The notes below the pieces were generated by a model that did no database searches, was not told where the DNA came from, and saw only the letters and a program-made list of their open reading frames with translations. From contig NZ_VTXD01000030.1 of the NCBI RefSeq assembly GCF_013114625.1, positions 1 to 63,866 of the forward strand: a stretch of 63,866 bases of DNA. Reading direction: 5' to 3'. This stretch comes from Vibrio sp. 99-70-13A1. GTDB taxonomy: Bacteria; Pseudomonadota; Gammaproteobacteria; Enterobacterales; Vibrionaceae. Each line of letters opens with the position of its first letter. Within the stretch, counting starts at the first letter, position 1. This document shows, one piece after another, positions 23,330-32,463 of this stretch. The translations under genes were made by a program, and so were the position numbers.

Positions 23330-25774
23330 ATGGACATATTGCTCTCCCTACTCTGCGTCACTTTAACTGCTGGTGTGTGCTTATATCATCGCCTTAGCTT
23401 AACTCGTGCTCTATTCGCCATTACGCTGGTAATGGTAGGGCTAACCTTTAATGGAAACATAGGTGCGACGGGTTGGTTAACTTACTTACTGTTCACTGCA
23501 ATTTTCGCTGTGCCAAGTATTCGACAAACCCTAATTAGCCAAAAAGCATTAGTTCTGTTTAAAAAAGTGCTGCCTGCTATGTCTCAAACCGAGAAAGAAG
23601 CACTAGATGCTGGCACGGTTTGGTGGGAAGCCGAACTTTTTAAAGGCAAACCGCAGTGGGAGAAGCTTCAACAAATTCCAGCTCCATCGCTATCTAAAGA
23701 AGAACAAGATTTTTTAGATGGACCAGTTAATCACGTTTGTGAAATGGTTAGTGATTATCACGTAACCCATGAGTTGGCAGATTTACCGCCAGAAGTGTGG
23801 CAATACCTAAAAGACCATAAGTTTTTCGCGATGATCATTAAGAAAAAATATGGTGGTTTGGAATTCTCAGCTTATGCGCAGTCTCTGGTATTGCAAAAGC
23901 TCACAGGCGTCTCAAGTGTTCTATCTTCTACTGTTGGCGTGCCTAACTCCCTCGGTCCCGGTGAGTTATTACAACACTACGGTACTGAAGATCAAAAAGA
24001 CTACTACCTGCCCCGCCTAGCTGAAGGGAAAGAGATTCCATGTTTTGCTCTGACCAGCCCTGAAGCAGGTTCAGATGCCGGCTCTATCCCTGACTATGGC
24101 ATTGTCTGCCAAGGTGAATGGGAAGGTAAGCAAGTACTCGGCATGCGCCTTACTTGGAATAAGCGTTACATAACACTAGCGCCTGTGGCAACCGTGCTTG
24201 GTCTTGCTTTTAAATTGCGAGATCCTGAAGGCTTATTGGGCGACAAGGAAGATCTAGGCATCACCTGTGCCCTGATTCCTACTGACTTAAAAGGCGTTGA
24301 AATTGGTAACCGCCACTTCCCATTAAATGTTCCTTTCCAAAATGGTCCCACTCAAGCGCAAGATTTATTTGTGCCAATGGACTTCATCATTGGCGGTTCG
24401 AAAATGGCAGGACAAGGTTGGAGAATGCTGGTTGAATGTCTTTCTGTTGGTCGTGGTATTACCTTACCTTCAAACTCGACAGGAGGCATAAAATCAGCCG
24501 CTCTTGCAACTGGAGCGTATGCTCGTATTCGCCGCCAATTCAAACAACCAATCGGTCGTATGGAAGGGGTTGAAGAACCACTAGCTCGCCTTGCAGGTAA
24601 TGCTTACGTTTTGGATGCTGCAAGCACCCTAACCGTTGCAGGTATTGATCTAGGTGAAAAGCCTTCGGTTATCTCGGCTATTGTGAAATATCACTGTACC
24701 CATCGCGGTCAACGCAGCATTATTGATGCTATGGATATCGTAGGGGGTAAAGGGATTTGTTTAGGTCCATCAAACTTCCTAGCTCGAAGCTACCAAGGTG
24801 CACCAATTGCAATCACGGTTGAAGGGGCAAACATTCTTACTCGCTCTATGATCATTTATGGGCAAGGTGCAATTCGCTGCCATCCTTATGTTTTAGAGGA
24901 AATGGAAGCCGCGTATTCAAATGATGCTAATTCAGTTGAAAGATTCGATTCTGCACTTGCTGGACATGTAAGCTTCACACTCAGTAACTTTGTCCGCAGT
25001 TTGTGGTTAGGTTTAACCGATGGTAGAGGGTCGAACTCTCCAACTAAAGATCAAACCAAGCGTTACTATCAGCAACTCAACCGCTACAGCGCAAACTTGG
25101 CATTCCTTTCTGATGTTTCTATGGCGGTACTCGGTGGCTCATTAAAACGAAGAGAGCGTTTATCAGCAAGACTTGGCGATATTCTTAGCCAACTTTACTT
25201 AAGCTCTGCAACTTTAAAGCGCTATGAAAGTGACGGCAGACATAGCGAAGATTTAGCTTTAGTTCATTGGGGTATGCAAGATAGCCTACAACAAGCTGAA
25301 GTGGCTATTGATGAGTTTTTGATGAACTTCCCTAACCCTGTTCTTGGTCGTGCGTTACGCGTAATCTTAATGCCATTTGGTCGTGTTCGCCGCGCGCCAA
25401 GTGACAAACTGGATAGCCAAGTGGCGCATATTATCCAAACACCAAGTGCAACTCGTTCACGTATAGGTCGAGGCCAATATCTAGAGCCAACAGAACACAA
25501 CGCTGTAGGTAAAATAGAACAAGCTTTAGAGATTATTCTGAAAGCTGAACCTTTATTTGATCGCGTTTGTAAAGAAACCCATAAAAAGAGACCTTTCCTT
25601 CGCTTAGATCTAGTTGCTGATATTGGGCTTGAAAAAGGTATCTTAAACGCACAAGAAGCAGAGTTACTAAAAACCGCTGAAATACATCGTTTATACACAA
25701 TTAATGTCGATGACTTTAACCCAGAGGAATTAGCAGCAAAGCCTCAATACCCAACGATTGAAAATGTTGCTTAG
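23330..25774 (+). CDS. fadE: acyl-CoA dehydrogenase FadE
   Basis: FadE carries out the first, FAD-dependent step of fatty-acid beta-oxidation. The 814 residues equal the E. coli length. Two or three N-terminal hydrophobic segments (about 1-70) anchor the protein at the inner membrane. FALTSPEAGSDAGSIPD near 235-251 is the FAD/substrate loop, and VGRGITLPSNSTGG and GANILTRSMIIYGQGA are in the catalytic half. The C-terminal 200 residues are the FadE-specific extension. A FadR operator lies upstream. gmhA is divergent. Confidence 0.97.
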   Translation: MDILLSLLCVTLTAGVCLYHRLSLTRALFAITLVMVGLTFNGNIGATGWLTYLLFTAIFAVPSIRQTLISQKALVLFKKVLPAMSQTEKEALDAGTVWWEAELFKGKPQWEKLQQIPAPSLSKEEQDFLDGPVNHVCEMVSDYHVTHELADLPPEVWQYLKDHKFFAMIIKKKYGGLEFSAYAQSLVLQKLTGVSSVLSSTVGVPNSLGPGELLQHYGTEDQKDYYLPRLAEGKEIPCFALTSPEAGSDAGSIPDYGIVCQGEWEGKQVLGMRLTWNKRYITLAPVATVLGLAFKLRDPEGLLGDKEDLGITCALIPTDLKGVEIGNRHFPLNVPFQNGPTQAQDLFVPMDFIIGGSKMAGQGWRMLVECLSVGRGITLPSNSTGGIKSAALATGAYARIRRQFKQPIGRMEGVEEPLARLAGNAYVLDAASTLTVAGIDLGEKPSVISAIVKYHCTHRGQRSIIDAMDIVGGKGICLGPSNFLARSYQGAPIAITVEGANILTRSMIIYGQGAIRCHPYVLEEMEAAYSNDANSVERFDSALAGHVSFTLSNFVRSLWLGLTDGRGSNSPTKDQTKRYYQQLNRYSANLAFLSDVSMAVLGGSLKRRERLSARLGDILSQLYLSSATLKRYESDGRHSEDLALVHWGMQDSLQQAEVAIDEFLMNFPNPVLGRALRVILMPFGRVRRAPSDKLDSQVAHIIQTPSATRSRIGRGQYLEPTEHNAVGKIEQALEIILKAEPLFDRVCKETHKKRPFLRLDLVADIGLEKGILNAQEAELLKTAEIHRLYTINVDDFNPEELAAKPQYPTIENVA

Positions 25775-25817
25775 CTACTGTTTCTAATGCATTTAAATCT
25801 AATCTAGTACACACAAT

Positions 25818-25845
25818 AAAAAGGGACTCATCAGAGTCCCTTTTT
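25818..25845 (+). terminator. bidirectional terminator between fadE and the TIGR03503-like gene
   Basis: AAAAAGGGACTC and GAGTCCCTTTTT form a 12-bp stem with loop ATCA. It is followed on the plus strand by the T-rich heptamer tract. Confidence 0.9.
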
Positions 25846-25900
25846 CTATTTTCTATTTTCTATTTTCTATTTTCTATCTTCTATCTTCTATCTTCTATCT
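25845..25900. repeat. heptanucleotide tandem repeat, 8 copies
   Basis: Four copies of TCTATTT (25845-25872) are followed by four copies of TCTATCT (25873-25900), 56 bp in all, with no other mismatch. On the minus strand this is AGATAGA x4 then AAATAGA x4, starting 6 nt after the stop of the TIGR03503-like gene. Copy number may vary between strains. Confidence 0.95.
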
Positions 25901-25906
25901 TCACGA

Positions 25907-27157
25907 TTATTTCTTAGGTGCTTGTAATTGCATCTCTGGCATTGCTTGCTTCTTAGCCTTTATCTTCCTAATCACAAACCAAATCAGTAACCCTAAAAGG
26001 ATAGCAACTACGTTTCCAACCCCAATGATAATCATGTTCTTTTGTCTATCGGCTTCTCTTTGTTCTAAGATGCGTTGTTCTTCTTCTAACTTTTTCTGTT
26101 CTGCTAAAGCCGCCTCTTGTAATCGCCTTGACTCAGCTAGATCGATTTCCTCAACCACACTGTAAGTATGCTCTTGAATGGGGAACATCAACGGACGCTT
26201 AGTTGCAGCATCATTGGCAAATACTTCACCGAACCATGAATAAATCCCTAACTCACCGTTGTAATCAATAGCCAACGGCACTTTCATTTCCTCAGGACGT
26301 GCTTGACCTTGCTCGTAGTAAACATATTCATCTGGGGCTTTATGCTCAATGTGAACAGCTAATGTACCGGGTTCAATCATTCCCTGTTCACCAGAAACAA
26401 CCACGCTATGAGGTTTACCTTCTTTTCTTGATTGGATGAAAGTAGTCGAAATAGGCGAAGGATAAACTAAAACTTCTTGCTCCTGAGCTCTAAGAAAGAC
26501 GCCATTGCCTGAAGTAATTCGCACTCGGTATTTTCCCGGCTCGATATCAACGGGCAGAGCAACGGTAAACACTCCGTCACCAGGCATTTCATCTAAGCCT
26601 TCACCATCATCAGAAAACTCCCCCATAACTATAGGAATAGGACGAGCTTCTTTAACTAATGAGTCTTCGTTTTCAACAAACTTAGTAAAAGTAACTTTAA
26701 GCTTCACCCTATCTAAGAAGTCTCTCAAAACCAGCGGTTTACCATCAGAAGAAAGGCGAGCGGTAAATTTAATGTTCTCGCTTTGATAAAGCTTATTCGG
26801 GAAGTTGCCCGTTTTCAGTACAAGGTGCGAAAGAAGCTTAATATTATTATTAGGGGAGACCTTACCAATCGCCTGCCAAGGGCCCGGCATCGGGTTATCT
26901 ATAGATATAATATCCATGGATGATTCTTCATACCAACGTACATTGTCGGCACTTCTCCATGAGTAATATTTTTTACCGTCAGGGCGAACAAGTACAACGG
27001 GTTGAGAACTTTCCGCACGATAAATTACGAAGGTAATCTGCTCAATAGTCGGATCAACTCGAAAACGATTATCCAACAAACTCATTGCTGATTCAGTGGC
27101 TGCTTTTGCGCCAAGGCTCATCAATAACAAACAACAGGTAACCATTACCCTCAACAT
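25907..27157 (-). CDS. TIGR03503-like exported membrane-anchored protein
   Basis: This 416-residue protein has a signal peptide of about 19 ending GAKAA. A large extracytoplasmic part includes GEFSDDGEGLDEMPGDGVFT (about 178-197), which resembles the calcium-loop-like segment of a beta-sandwich. A coiled-coil-like Glu/Gln/Arg-rich stretch (about 344-372) comes next, then one membrane helix (about 375-396) and a basic tail. This layout and the neighbouring dnaQ fit the uncharacterised TIGR03503 family of Vibrio, Shewanella and Alteromonas. No function is known. Only 8 bp separate it from dnaQ upstream. Confidence 0.78.
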   Translation of the reverse strand: MLRVMVTCCLLLMSLGAKAATESAMSLLDNRFRVDPTIEQITFVIYRAESSQPVVLVRPDGKKYYSWRSADNVRWYEESSMDIISIDNPMPGPWQAIGKVSPNNNIKLLSHLVLKTGNFPNKLYQSENIKFTARLSSDGKPLVLRDFLDRVKLKVTFTKFVENEDSLVKEARPIPIVMGEFSDDGEGLDEMPGDGVFTVALPVDIEPGKYRVRITSGNGVFLRAQEQEVLVYPSPISTTFIQSRKEGKPHSVVVSGEQGMIEPGTLAVHIEHKAPDEYVYYEQGQARPEEMKVPLAIDYNGELGIYSWFGEVFANDAATKRPLMFPIQEHTYSVVEEIDLAESRRLQEAALAEQKKLEEEQRILEQREADRQKNMIIIGVGNVVAILLGLLIWFVIRKIKAKKQAMPEMQLQAPKK

Positions 27158-27165
27158 AAATTCTC

Positions 27166-27918
27166 CTACTGACGCCAGAGGCAGCTTCCGCTTTTCTCTA
27201 CGATATCTAACCGGCTTTGATGTTCATCTAGTTCATCGGCTGTTGCCCTTAAAACCTTTAATAGTTTTCGTCCAGATTGTGCTCTGCGAATACTTTCGGC
27301 CCCACCATCTTGTTGACCAGCATTAAATTGCAGTGATGTTTGACCACCCGTCATTAATAAATAAACGTCGGCTAAAATCTCGGCATCGAGTAAAGCGCCG
27401 TGCAAAGTACGATGAGAATTATCAATTCCGTATCTTTCACATAAGATATCTAGGTTGTTTCGCTTACCTGGGAATATCTTCTTTGCCATCGCTAAGGTAT
27501 CGGTCACTTCACAGAAGTCACTCGTTTTACCAATAGTTGGATCTAGCTTTTCAAACTCATAATCCATGAACCCTGTATCAAAGGGCGCGTTATGGGCGAC
27601 AAGCTCAGCACCATCAATGAACTCCAGAAACTCTTTATGAACATCTCGGTACAGTGGTTTATCAATCAAAAATTCATCAGTAATACCGTGAACTCCAACC
27701 GCCTCATCTTGGATCATTCGATCGGGTTTCAAGTAAACGTGAAAGTGACGCCCTGTTAACCTTCGATTAATGATCTCAACGGCACCAATTTCAATGATTC
27801 GGTGACCAAGATAGTGCGGTCCACTCTCGGTATTCATACCGGTTGTTTCGGTATCGAGTACGATGATGCGCTTGTTTTTAGCGTCGGTTTGTCTTTCAGA
27901 ATTGCTGCTGGTATTCAT
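27166..27918 (-). CDS. dnaQ: DNA polymerase III epsilon subunit (3'-5' exonuclease)
   Basis: DnaQ is the proofreading subunit of the replicative polymerase core and binds DnaE (encoded at 36838). The 250 residues have the exonuclease motifs: LDTETTGMN with Asp22 and Glu24, AHNAPFDTGFMDYEF (about 118-132), and HGALLDAEILADVYL (about 174-188) with the catalytic His and Asp. A flexible linker and the C-terminal DnaE-binding helix follow. It is divergent from rnhA by 56 bp, the conserved dnaQ/rnhA arrangement. Confidence 0.98.
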   Translation of the reverse strand: MNTSSNSERQTDAKNKRIIVLDTETTGMNTESGPHYLGHRIIEIGAVEIINRRLTGRHFHVYLKPDRMIQDEAVGVHGITDEFLIDKPLYRDVHKEFLEFIDGAELVAHNAPFDTGFMDYEFEKLDPTIGKTSDFCEVTDTLAMAKKIFPGKRNNLDILCERYGIDNSHRTLHGALLDAEILADVYLLMTGGQTSLQFNAGQQDGGAESIRRAQSGRKLLKVLRATADELDEHQSRLDIVEKSGSCLWRQ

Positions 27919-27974
27919 AAGGATAACTGTGTCAGACTATGCCAATAATGTGCTTAAGGTAATAGTATCAAATC

Positions 27975-28439
27975 ATGACGAAACAAGTCGAAATTTTCAC
28001 AGATGGGTCTTGTTTAGGTAACCCAGGACCAGGTGGCTATGGCGTTGTGCTTCGCTATAAAAAAGTCGAAAAGACGCTAGCGAAAGGCTATACCCTAACC
28101 ACAAACAATCGCATGGAAATGCTTGCAGCGGTTGTAGGGCTTAAAGCCTTAAAAGAACCTTGTTCTGTTATTCTCACGACTGATAGCCAATATGTTCGCC
28201 AAGGGATCACACAGTGGATACATAACTGGAAGAAAAGAGACTGGAAAACCACCGACAAAAAGCCTGTAAAAAATGCCGATTTATGGAAGCAGCTTGATCA
28301 AGAAACAGCGCGACATAGCGTAGATTGGCGTTGGGTTAAAGGGCACGCTGGTCATCGAGAAAATGAAATGTGTGATGAATTGGCGAGAACCGCGGCAGAA
28401 AGCCCAACCGAAGAAGATATCGGCTATCAACCTGCTTAA
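27975..28439 (+). CDS. rnhA: ribonuclease HI
   Basis: RNase HI cleaves RNA in RNA-DNA hybrids. The 154 residues (E. coli 155) carry all catalytic residues: Asp10 (IFTDGS), Glu48 (NRMEML), Asp70 (TTDSQY), His124 (KGHAGH) and Asp134. The divergent dnaQ promoter region lies upstream. A terminator hairpin overlaps the end of the convergent yafS-like gene. RNase HII is also in the window (40399), so both RNases H are present. Confidence 0.98.
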   Translation: MTKQVEIFTDGSCLGNPGPGGYGVVLRYKKVEKTLAKGYTLTTNNRMEMLAAVVGLKALKEPCSVILTTDSQYVRQGITQWIHNWKKRDWKTTDKKPVKNADLWKQLDQETARHSVDWRWVKGHAGHRENEMCDELARTAAESPTEEDIGYQPA

Positions 28440-28489
28440 CTAGCAACTACAAATATCAGTTATCAGTAAGCCAGCATCGAATTTCAATT

Positions 28490-28511
28490 AAAGCCGCTAG
28501 TCGGCTTTTTT
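28490..28511 (+). terminator. terminator of rnhA overlapping the yafS-like stop
   Basis: AAGCCG, short loop, CGGCTT followed by TTTT. The stem spans the stop codon region of the convergent methyltransferase gene at 28497. Confidence 0.7.
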
Positions 28512-29288
28512 ATGCTTTGTAGGGTGCTGAGTTTTTTCAGGTGATAAAGTCCCAGCATGCGCCGTACACCTCGTGGTCAAGCTTGCTCCTACGGGCGAAA
28601 AACGTCGCTTTAAGTGCCAGTGTGGTTTAATTGGTTTGATAGGATAAGTGCGTTTTCTCGCGACAATGAAGTACTGACTTCCGGCAGATGATGCCCAGTC
28701 ACCAAGACTGTTCTCTAACCAAGTCCACACCGTTTGATATTTCTTCATCGGAAATAAAGCATAGCTATCACATTGGATTACTTGATAGTTAAGTACCCCT
28801 AGCCAGTCTTTCATTCGACTTGGCGTGTACATCCTTCCACTCCAAGGTAAGCTGTTTTTCCGCCATGGCATTAAGCTCGCTAAACCCGTTAAGCTAAACG
28901 GATTAAAGCCTGAGATAATCAGATAGCCATCATCCATCATCACTCGATCAACTTCTCGCAGTAATCTATGAGGGTCGTTGCTATAATCCAATTGATGACT
29001 GAGTACTACGACATCAAAACTTTTTTCTACAAAGGGCAAATTATAAACATCTGCAATCACATTATGTAATGGGTTCTGGATATCTAAATTTACTTGATGT
29101 TGAATGTTACAAGTGCAGCTAGAAAGCTCACTACTAAGTCCGCCGAGTTTGAGCATATGGTATCCAAATAGTTTTGGACACCATTCATCAAGTCTCATTT
29201 GAATAGATTCCCTTACCCATTCACCATTATGTAGTTGGGACCAAGTATAAGGGCGTTCAAATTTCTTTTGGCTACGCGCGGGCTTCAT
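28497..29288 (-). CDS. class I SAM-dependent methyltransferase (YafS-like)
   Basis: The ATG at 29288 gives 263 residues starting MKPARSQKKFERPY; a start at 29339 would run into the gloB leader and is less likely. FDVVVLSHQLDYSNDPHRLLREVDRVM (given in part) and DGYLIISGFNPFSLTGL are the post-motif I and motif III regions of a Rossmann-type methyltransferase, with a degenerate SAM-binding loop before them. It is divergent from gloB, exactly as yafS is in E. coli. The substrate is unknown. Confidence 0.85.
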   Translation of the reverse strand: MKPARSQKKFERPYTWSQLHNGEWVRESIQMRLDEWCPKLFGYHMLKLGGLSSELSSCTCNIQHQVNLDIQNPLHNVIADVYNLPFVEKSFDVVVLSHQLDYSNDPHRLLREVDRVMMDDGYLIISGFNPFSLTGLASLMPWRKNSLPWSGRMYTPSRMKDWLGVLNYQVIQCDSYALFPMKKYQTVWTWLENSLGDWASSAGSQYFIVARKRTYPIKPIKPHWHLKRRFSPVGASLTTRCTAHAGTLSPEKTQHPTKHKKAD

Positions 29289-29341
29289 CAATAATCTGTC
29301 TCGCTTATTCTGTCTCACTAAAAGTGACTGGAGAACCAATA

Positions 29342-30100
29342 ATGTTACATATCAAAAGCATACCTGCATTCAATGACAATTACATCTGGCTGATTGAAAA
29401 TAGCGATCGCCGTTGTGCTGTCGTTGACCCAGGTGATGCAGCTCCAGTATTAGAGTATTTGCAACAACATGAGCTTACTTTAGATGCAATTCTAGTTACG
29501 CACCACCACCACGATCACATTGGCGGTGTTCCAGAGTTAGTAAGACAATATCCTGACATTGATGTCGTAGGTCCTAGAAATGAACCAATTCCAACATTGA
29601 CTCACCCCGTTGAAGATGGTGACCAAATTAAACTGTTTGATGAGATTTTTCTTGTACTTGGTTTAAGTGGACATACTGCAGGGCACATTGGCTTTGTTGG
29701 CGACGCCAAGCTATTTTGTGGAGATGTATTATTCTCCGCTGGATGTGGTCGTATTTTTGAAGGGACTCCTCAGCAAATGTTTGACTCTCTGAATAAGATT
29801 GCAGCCTTACCTCAAGAAACAGAAGTATATTGCGCTCATGAGTATACCGCTAGCAATGTGGCTTTTGCTCTAGCCGTTGAACCTGATAATGATCTACTTC
29901 ACCAGTATCGAGACAAAGTAAACCGCTTACGAGCCCAGAACCAATCCACACTTCCAACCACACTTAGACAAGAAAAGTGGATCAATCCATTCTTACGCTA
30001 TACGCAACCAAGCGTTATAAAATCAGTATCTAACAGAACTCAAGAAACCGATCCAATCTCTGTTTTTACTGCATTACGTGAGTGGAAGAACGAATTTTAA
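29342..30100 (+). CDS. gloB: hydroxyacylglutathione hydrolase (glyoxalase II)
   Basis: GloB hydrolyses S-lactoylglutathione to lactate and glutathione in methylglyoxal detoxification. The ATG at 29342 gives 252 residues (E. coli 251) with a GGAG ribosome site eight bases upstream; a GTG six codons earlier is rejected. The metallo-beta-lactamase motif is THHHHDHIGG (about 53-62). GHTAGH (about 108-113), CGDVLF and CAHEYT complete the two-metal site. mltD follows in the same direction, as in E. coli. Confidence 0.98.
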   Translation: MLHIKSIPAFNDNYIWLIENSDRRCAVVDPGDAAPVLEYLQQHELTLDAILVTHHHHDHIGGVPELVRQYPDIDVVGPRNEPIPTLTHPVEDGDQIKLFDEIFLVLGLSGHTAGHIGFVGDAKLFCGDVLFSAGCGRIFEGTPQQMFDSLNKIAALPQETEVYCAHEYTASNVAFALAVEPDNDLLHQYRDKVNRLRAQNQSTLPTTLRQEKWINPFLRYTQPSVIKSVSNRTQETDPISVFTALREWKNEF

Positions 30101-30109
30101 CGATTTGAC

Positions 30110-30136
30110 ACTTGTCACTCCTAGGGGGTGACAAGT
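30110..30136 (+). promoter_or_regulatory. long stem-loop between gloB and mltD
   Basis: ACTTGTCAC (30110-30118) pairs with GTGACAAGT (30128-30136), and three further pairs can close the inside, leaving a 3-nt loop. It starts 10 nt after the gloB stop and has no U-tract. It could protect the gloB mRNA end or act before mltD; I cannot decide which. Confidence 0.5.
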
Positions 30137-30170
30137 ATTATCAGCAGCCGTTTATTTAAAAGGCTGTATC

Positions 30171-31745
30171 ATGCGAGTTAAGTACAGCTGGGCATTGGCG
30201 CTTCTGCTTTCTGGTTGCCAATTAACTCAGTCAGACAATCAACAACAAGATCCCGAACCAACCAATCAACCTACGCCTGATCACGTCGTCTCATCTGAAA
30301 CAACGGCAGAGCCTGTTATTGAATCTAAAACTCATATACAAGCACCTGTTGTCACTCCGCAAGAACAACAAGATGTGTGGCAACGTATCGCTATGCAGTT
30401 GGAGCTAACGGTTCCAGATCATAAAAAAGTCGACTACTACCGAACCTGGTATCTTAAGCACCCAAATCACCTTCGCACAGTTTCGAAAAGAGCAGAACCA
30501 TTTCTGTATCTAATTACCGAGAAAATTGAACAGCGTGACTTACCACTAGAGCTGGCTTTACTGCCTGTTGTAGAAAGCTCTTTTGATGCCTTTGCCTACT
30601 CTCACGGAAGTGCAGCAGGCCTGTGGCAGTTTATCCCTGGCACCGCTGAATGGTTTGGTCTTAAACAAGATTTTTGGTACGACGGACGTCGTGATGTCGA
30701 TGCATCAACGGATGCGGCATTAGATTATCTGACTTACCTAAACAAACGTTTTGAAGGCAACTGGAATCACGCTATTGCTGCCTATAACAGCGGTGGTGGT
30801 CGAGTATCAAATGCAATCAAACGCAACAAGAAACAAGGGAAACCAACTGATTTCTTCTCCCTAGATTTACCGAAAGAAACCAGTAGCTATGTTCCTAAGC
30901 TTCTTGCTCTTGCTGACATAGTCGCCAACCAAGAAAAATACGGCTTAGAGATCCCTGCCATTGCAAACGAACCCGTTATTCAGTTAGTTAACCCTAATGA
31001 ACAACTTGACCTCGCAATTGCAGCTAAGTACGCAAACATCACAGTGAAAGAGCTACAAGGGTTAAACCCTGCATATAACCAGTGGGCGACAGCGCCTGAT
31101 GGACCTCATCAGCTATTGCTACCTATCGAGTCTATTGAGCGATTCAACCAACAAGTTGAAGAGAATCGCGGTAAAGGTATGAAGCTTGTTCGCTATAAAG
31201 TGCAATCGGGAGACAGCCTTAGCGTATTAGCAAACAAATACAATACCACCAGCAAAGTGATTCGTTCTGCCAATAATATGACCAACAACAATATCCGAAT
31301 TGGTCAGTACCTTATGATTCCAGCATCAACCAGTAACGATAATGTTTATGCGTTAAGCGCCTCAAACCGCTTAACCGCTACACAATCAAAATCACGAGGG
31401 CAGTATAAGCTGACTCATACTGTTGAATCTGGTGATAATTTATGGACGATTGCCAGAAAGAATAAGGTGTCACATCAGTCTCTAGCAAAATGGAATGGAA
31501 TGGGACCTCGCGATACATTACGTGTCGGTCAAGAACTGGTTATTTGGAAAAACGGCTCTGACGGCGCAATAATCCGCACCGTTTTTTACAATGTACGATC
31601 AGGAGACACCATCAGCGGAATTGCTTCAAAATTCAAAGTAAAAAGTGCTGACGTTGTTAAATGGAACAGTTTAAAAAATAAAAAATATCTGCAGCCAGGA
31701 CAAAAACTGAAGCTGTATGTTGATGTAACTAAGGTAAGTGTATGA
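30171..31745 (+). CDS. mltD: membrane-bound lytic murein transglycosylase D
   Basis: MltD cleaves peptidoglycan glycan strands between MurNAc and GlcNAc with anhydro-ring formation. The 524 residues start with a lipoprotein signal (LLLSGC, lipidated at Cys16). The SLT domain has catalytic Glu135 in PVVESSFDAFAYS, followed by GLWQFIPGTAEWFGL. Three LysM modules follow at about 342-386, 413-457 and 471-516 (YKVQSGD, HTVESGD, YNVRSGD); E. coli MltD has two, so this one has an extra repeat. It overlaps the YIP1 gene by 4 bp (ATGA). Confidence 0.97.
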   Translation: MRVKYSWALALLLSGCQLTQSDNQQQDPEPTNQPTPDHVVSSETTAEPVIESKTHIQAPVVTPQEQQDVWQRIAMQLELTVPDHKKVDYYRTWYLKHPNHLRTVSKRAEPFLYLITEKIEQRDLPLELALLPVVESSFDAFAYSHGSAAGLWQFIPGTAEWFGLKQDFWYDGRRDVDASTDAALDYLTYLNKRFEGNWNHAIAAYNSGGGRVSNAIKRNKKQGKPTDFFSLDLPKETSSYVPKLLALADIVANQEKYGLEIPAIANEPVIQLVNPNEQLDLAIAAKYANITVKELQGLNPAYNQWATAPDGPHQLLLPIESIERFNQQVEENRGKGMKLVRYKVQSGDSLSVLANKYNTTSKVIRSANNMTNNNIRIGQYLMIPASTSNDNVYALSASNRLTATQSKSRGQYKLTHTVESGDNLWTIARKNKVSHQSLAKWNGMGPRDTLRVGQELVIWKNGSDGAIIRTVFYNVRSGDTISGIASKFKVKSADVVKWNSLKNKKYLQPGQKLKLYVDVTKVSV

Positions 31746-32419
31746 ACCCTTCAAGTAACCCGCTCGTGATGTTGTTGGATATATTCCGCTCACCAACATC
31801 TTGTTTTTTAGCCCTTCATCAACGTGGATCTTGGGGATGGCAACCTTACATTGTATTAATACTGAGTCCATTTTTGTTTTGGGGCGCGTATTTCTCAAAT
31901 GTCGATTTTGCTTGGTTAAGCGCTGAGTTATCTCACCAATTAAACCCAGAACAGCTAGCGCTTTTAGACAGTAACACTCTACTTGCCAGTGAAATTATCA
32001 GCGATGTCTTTGGCCGTACTCTTGCGGTTCTAATGCTTGCTTTTTGGTTTAACCTCGCGGCGAAACCAAGTGTGCACCAGCACGGTTACTGGAAGTGGTT
32101 TGCTGTATCTTCAGCAGTAATGTTTCCTGCTGTATTAGGTGATATTGCAAGCTACGCGAGCTTAATCCTCAAACACGGTAACGTTATGTATTACGCTGCT
32201 GATCTTAATAGTTTAAATGGTTTAATTAAGCTTCCATTGACCAACGACTGGTCTCAATTTGCAAGCTCACTGCCACTATTACTGCCTTGGTATATTGTGC
32301 TCGGTTATTCAGCAGTATTAACATGGACTGAATTTGAGCGCGGTCAAGCACTTGTTATCTCATCTTTACCTTGGGTTGGTTACTACTTGATCTGGGCTAT
32401 TTATATTATTGTTTCTTGA
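31742..32419 (+). CDS. YIP1-family inner-membrane protein
   Basis: This 225-residue protein is hydrophobic, with five or so helices (about 33-50, 85-106, 118-140, 170-190 and 200-222) and a short polar start. It fits the bacterial YIP1 (DUF1282-like) family. Its ATG overlaps the mltD stop by 4 bp, so the two are coupled and a cell-envelope role is inferred. No enzymatic motif is seen. Confidence 0.75.
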   Translation: MNPSSNPLVMLLDIFRSPTSCFLALHQRGSWGWQPYIVLILSPFLFWGAYFSNVDFAWLSAELSHQLNPEQLALLDSNTLLASEIISDVFGRTLAVLMLAFWFNLAAKPSVHQHGYWKWFAVSSAVMFPAVLGDIASYASLILKHGNVMYYAADLNSLNGLIKLPLTNDWSQFASSLPLLLPWYIVLGYSAVLTWTEFERGQALVISSLPWVGYYLIWAIYIIVS

Positions 32420-32463
32420 TCGAACCAATAAGTTAAATCAGTTAACTAATATGGTTTCTTAAT

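Noticed and set aside
25845..25900. CRISPR-like array
   Set aside because: The repeats are 7 nt with no spacers. It is a simple tandem repeat. No CRISPR array or cas gene is in the window.
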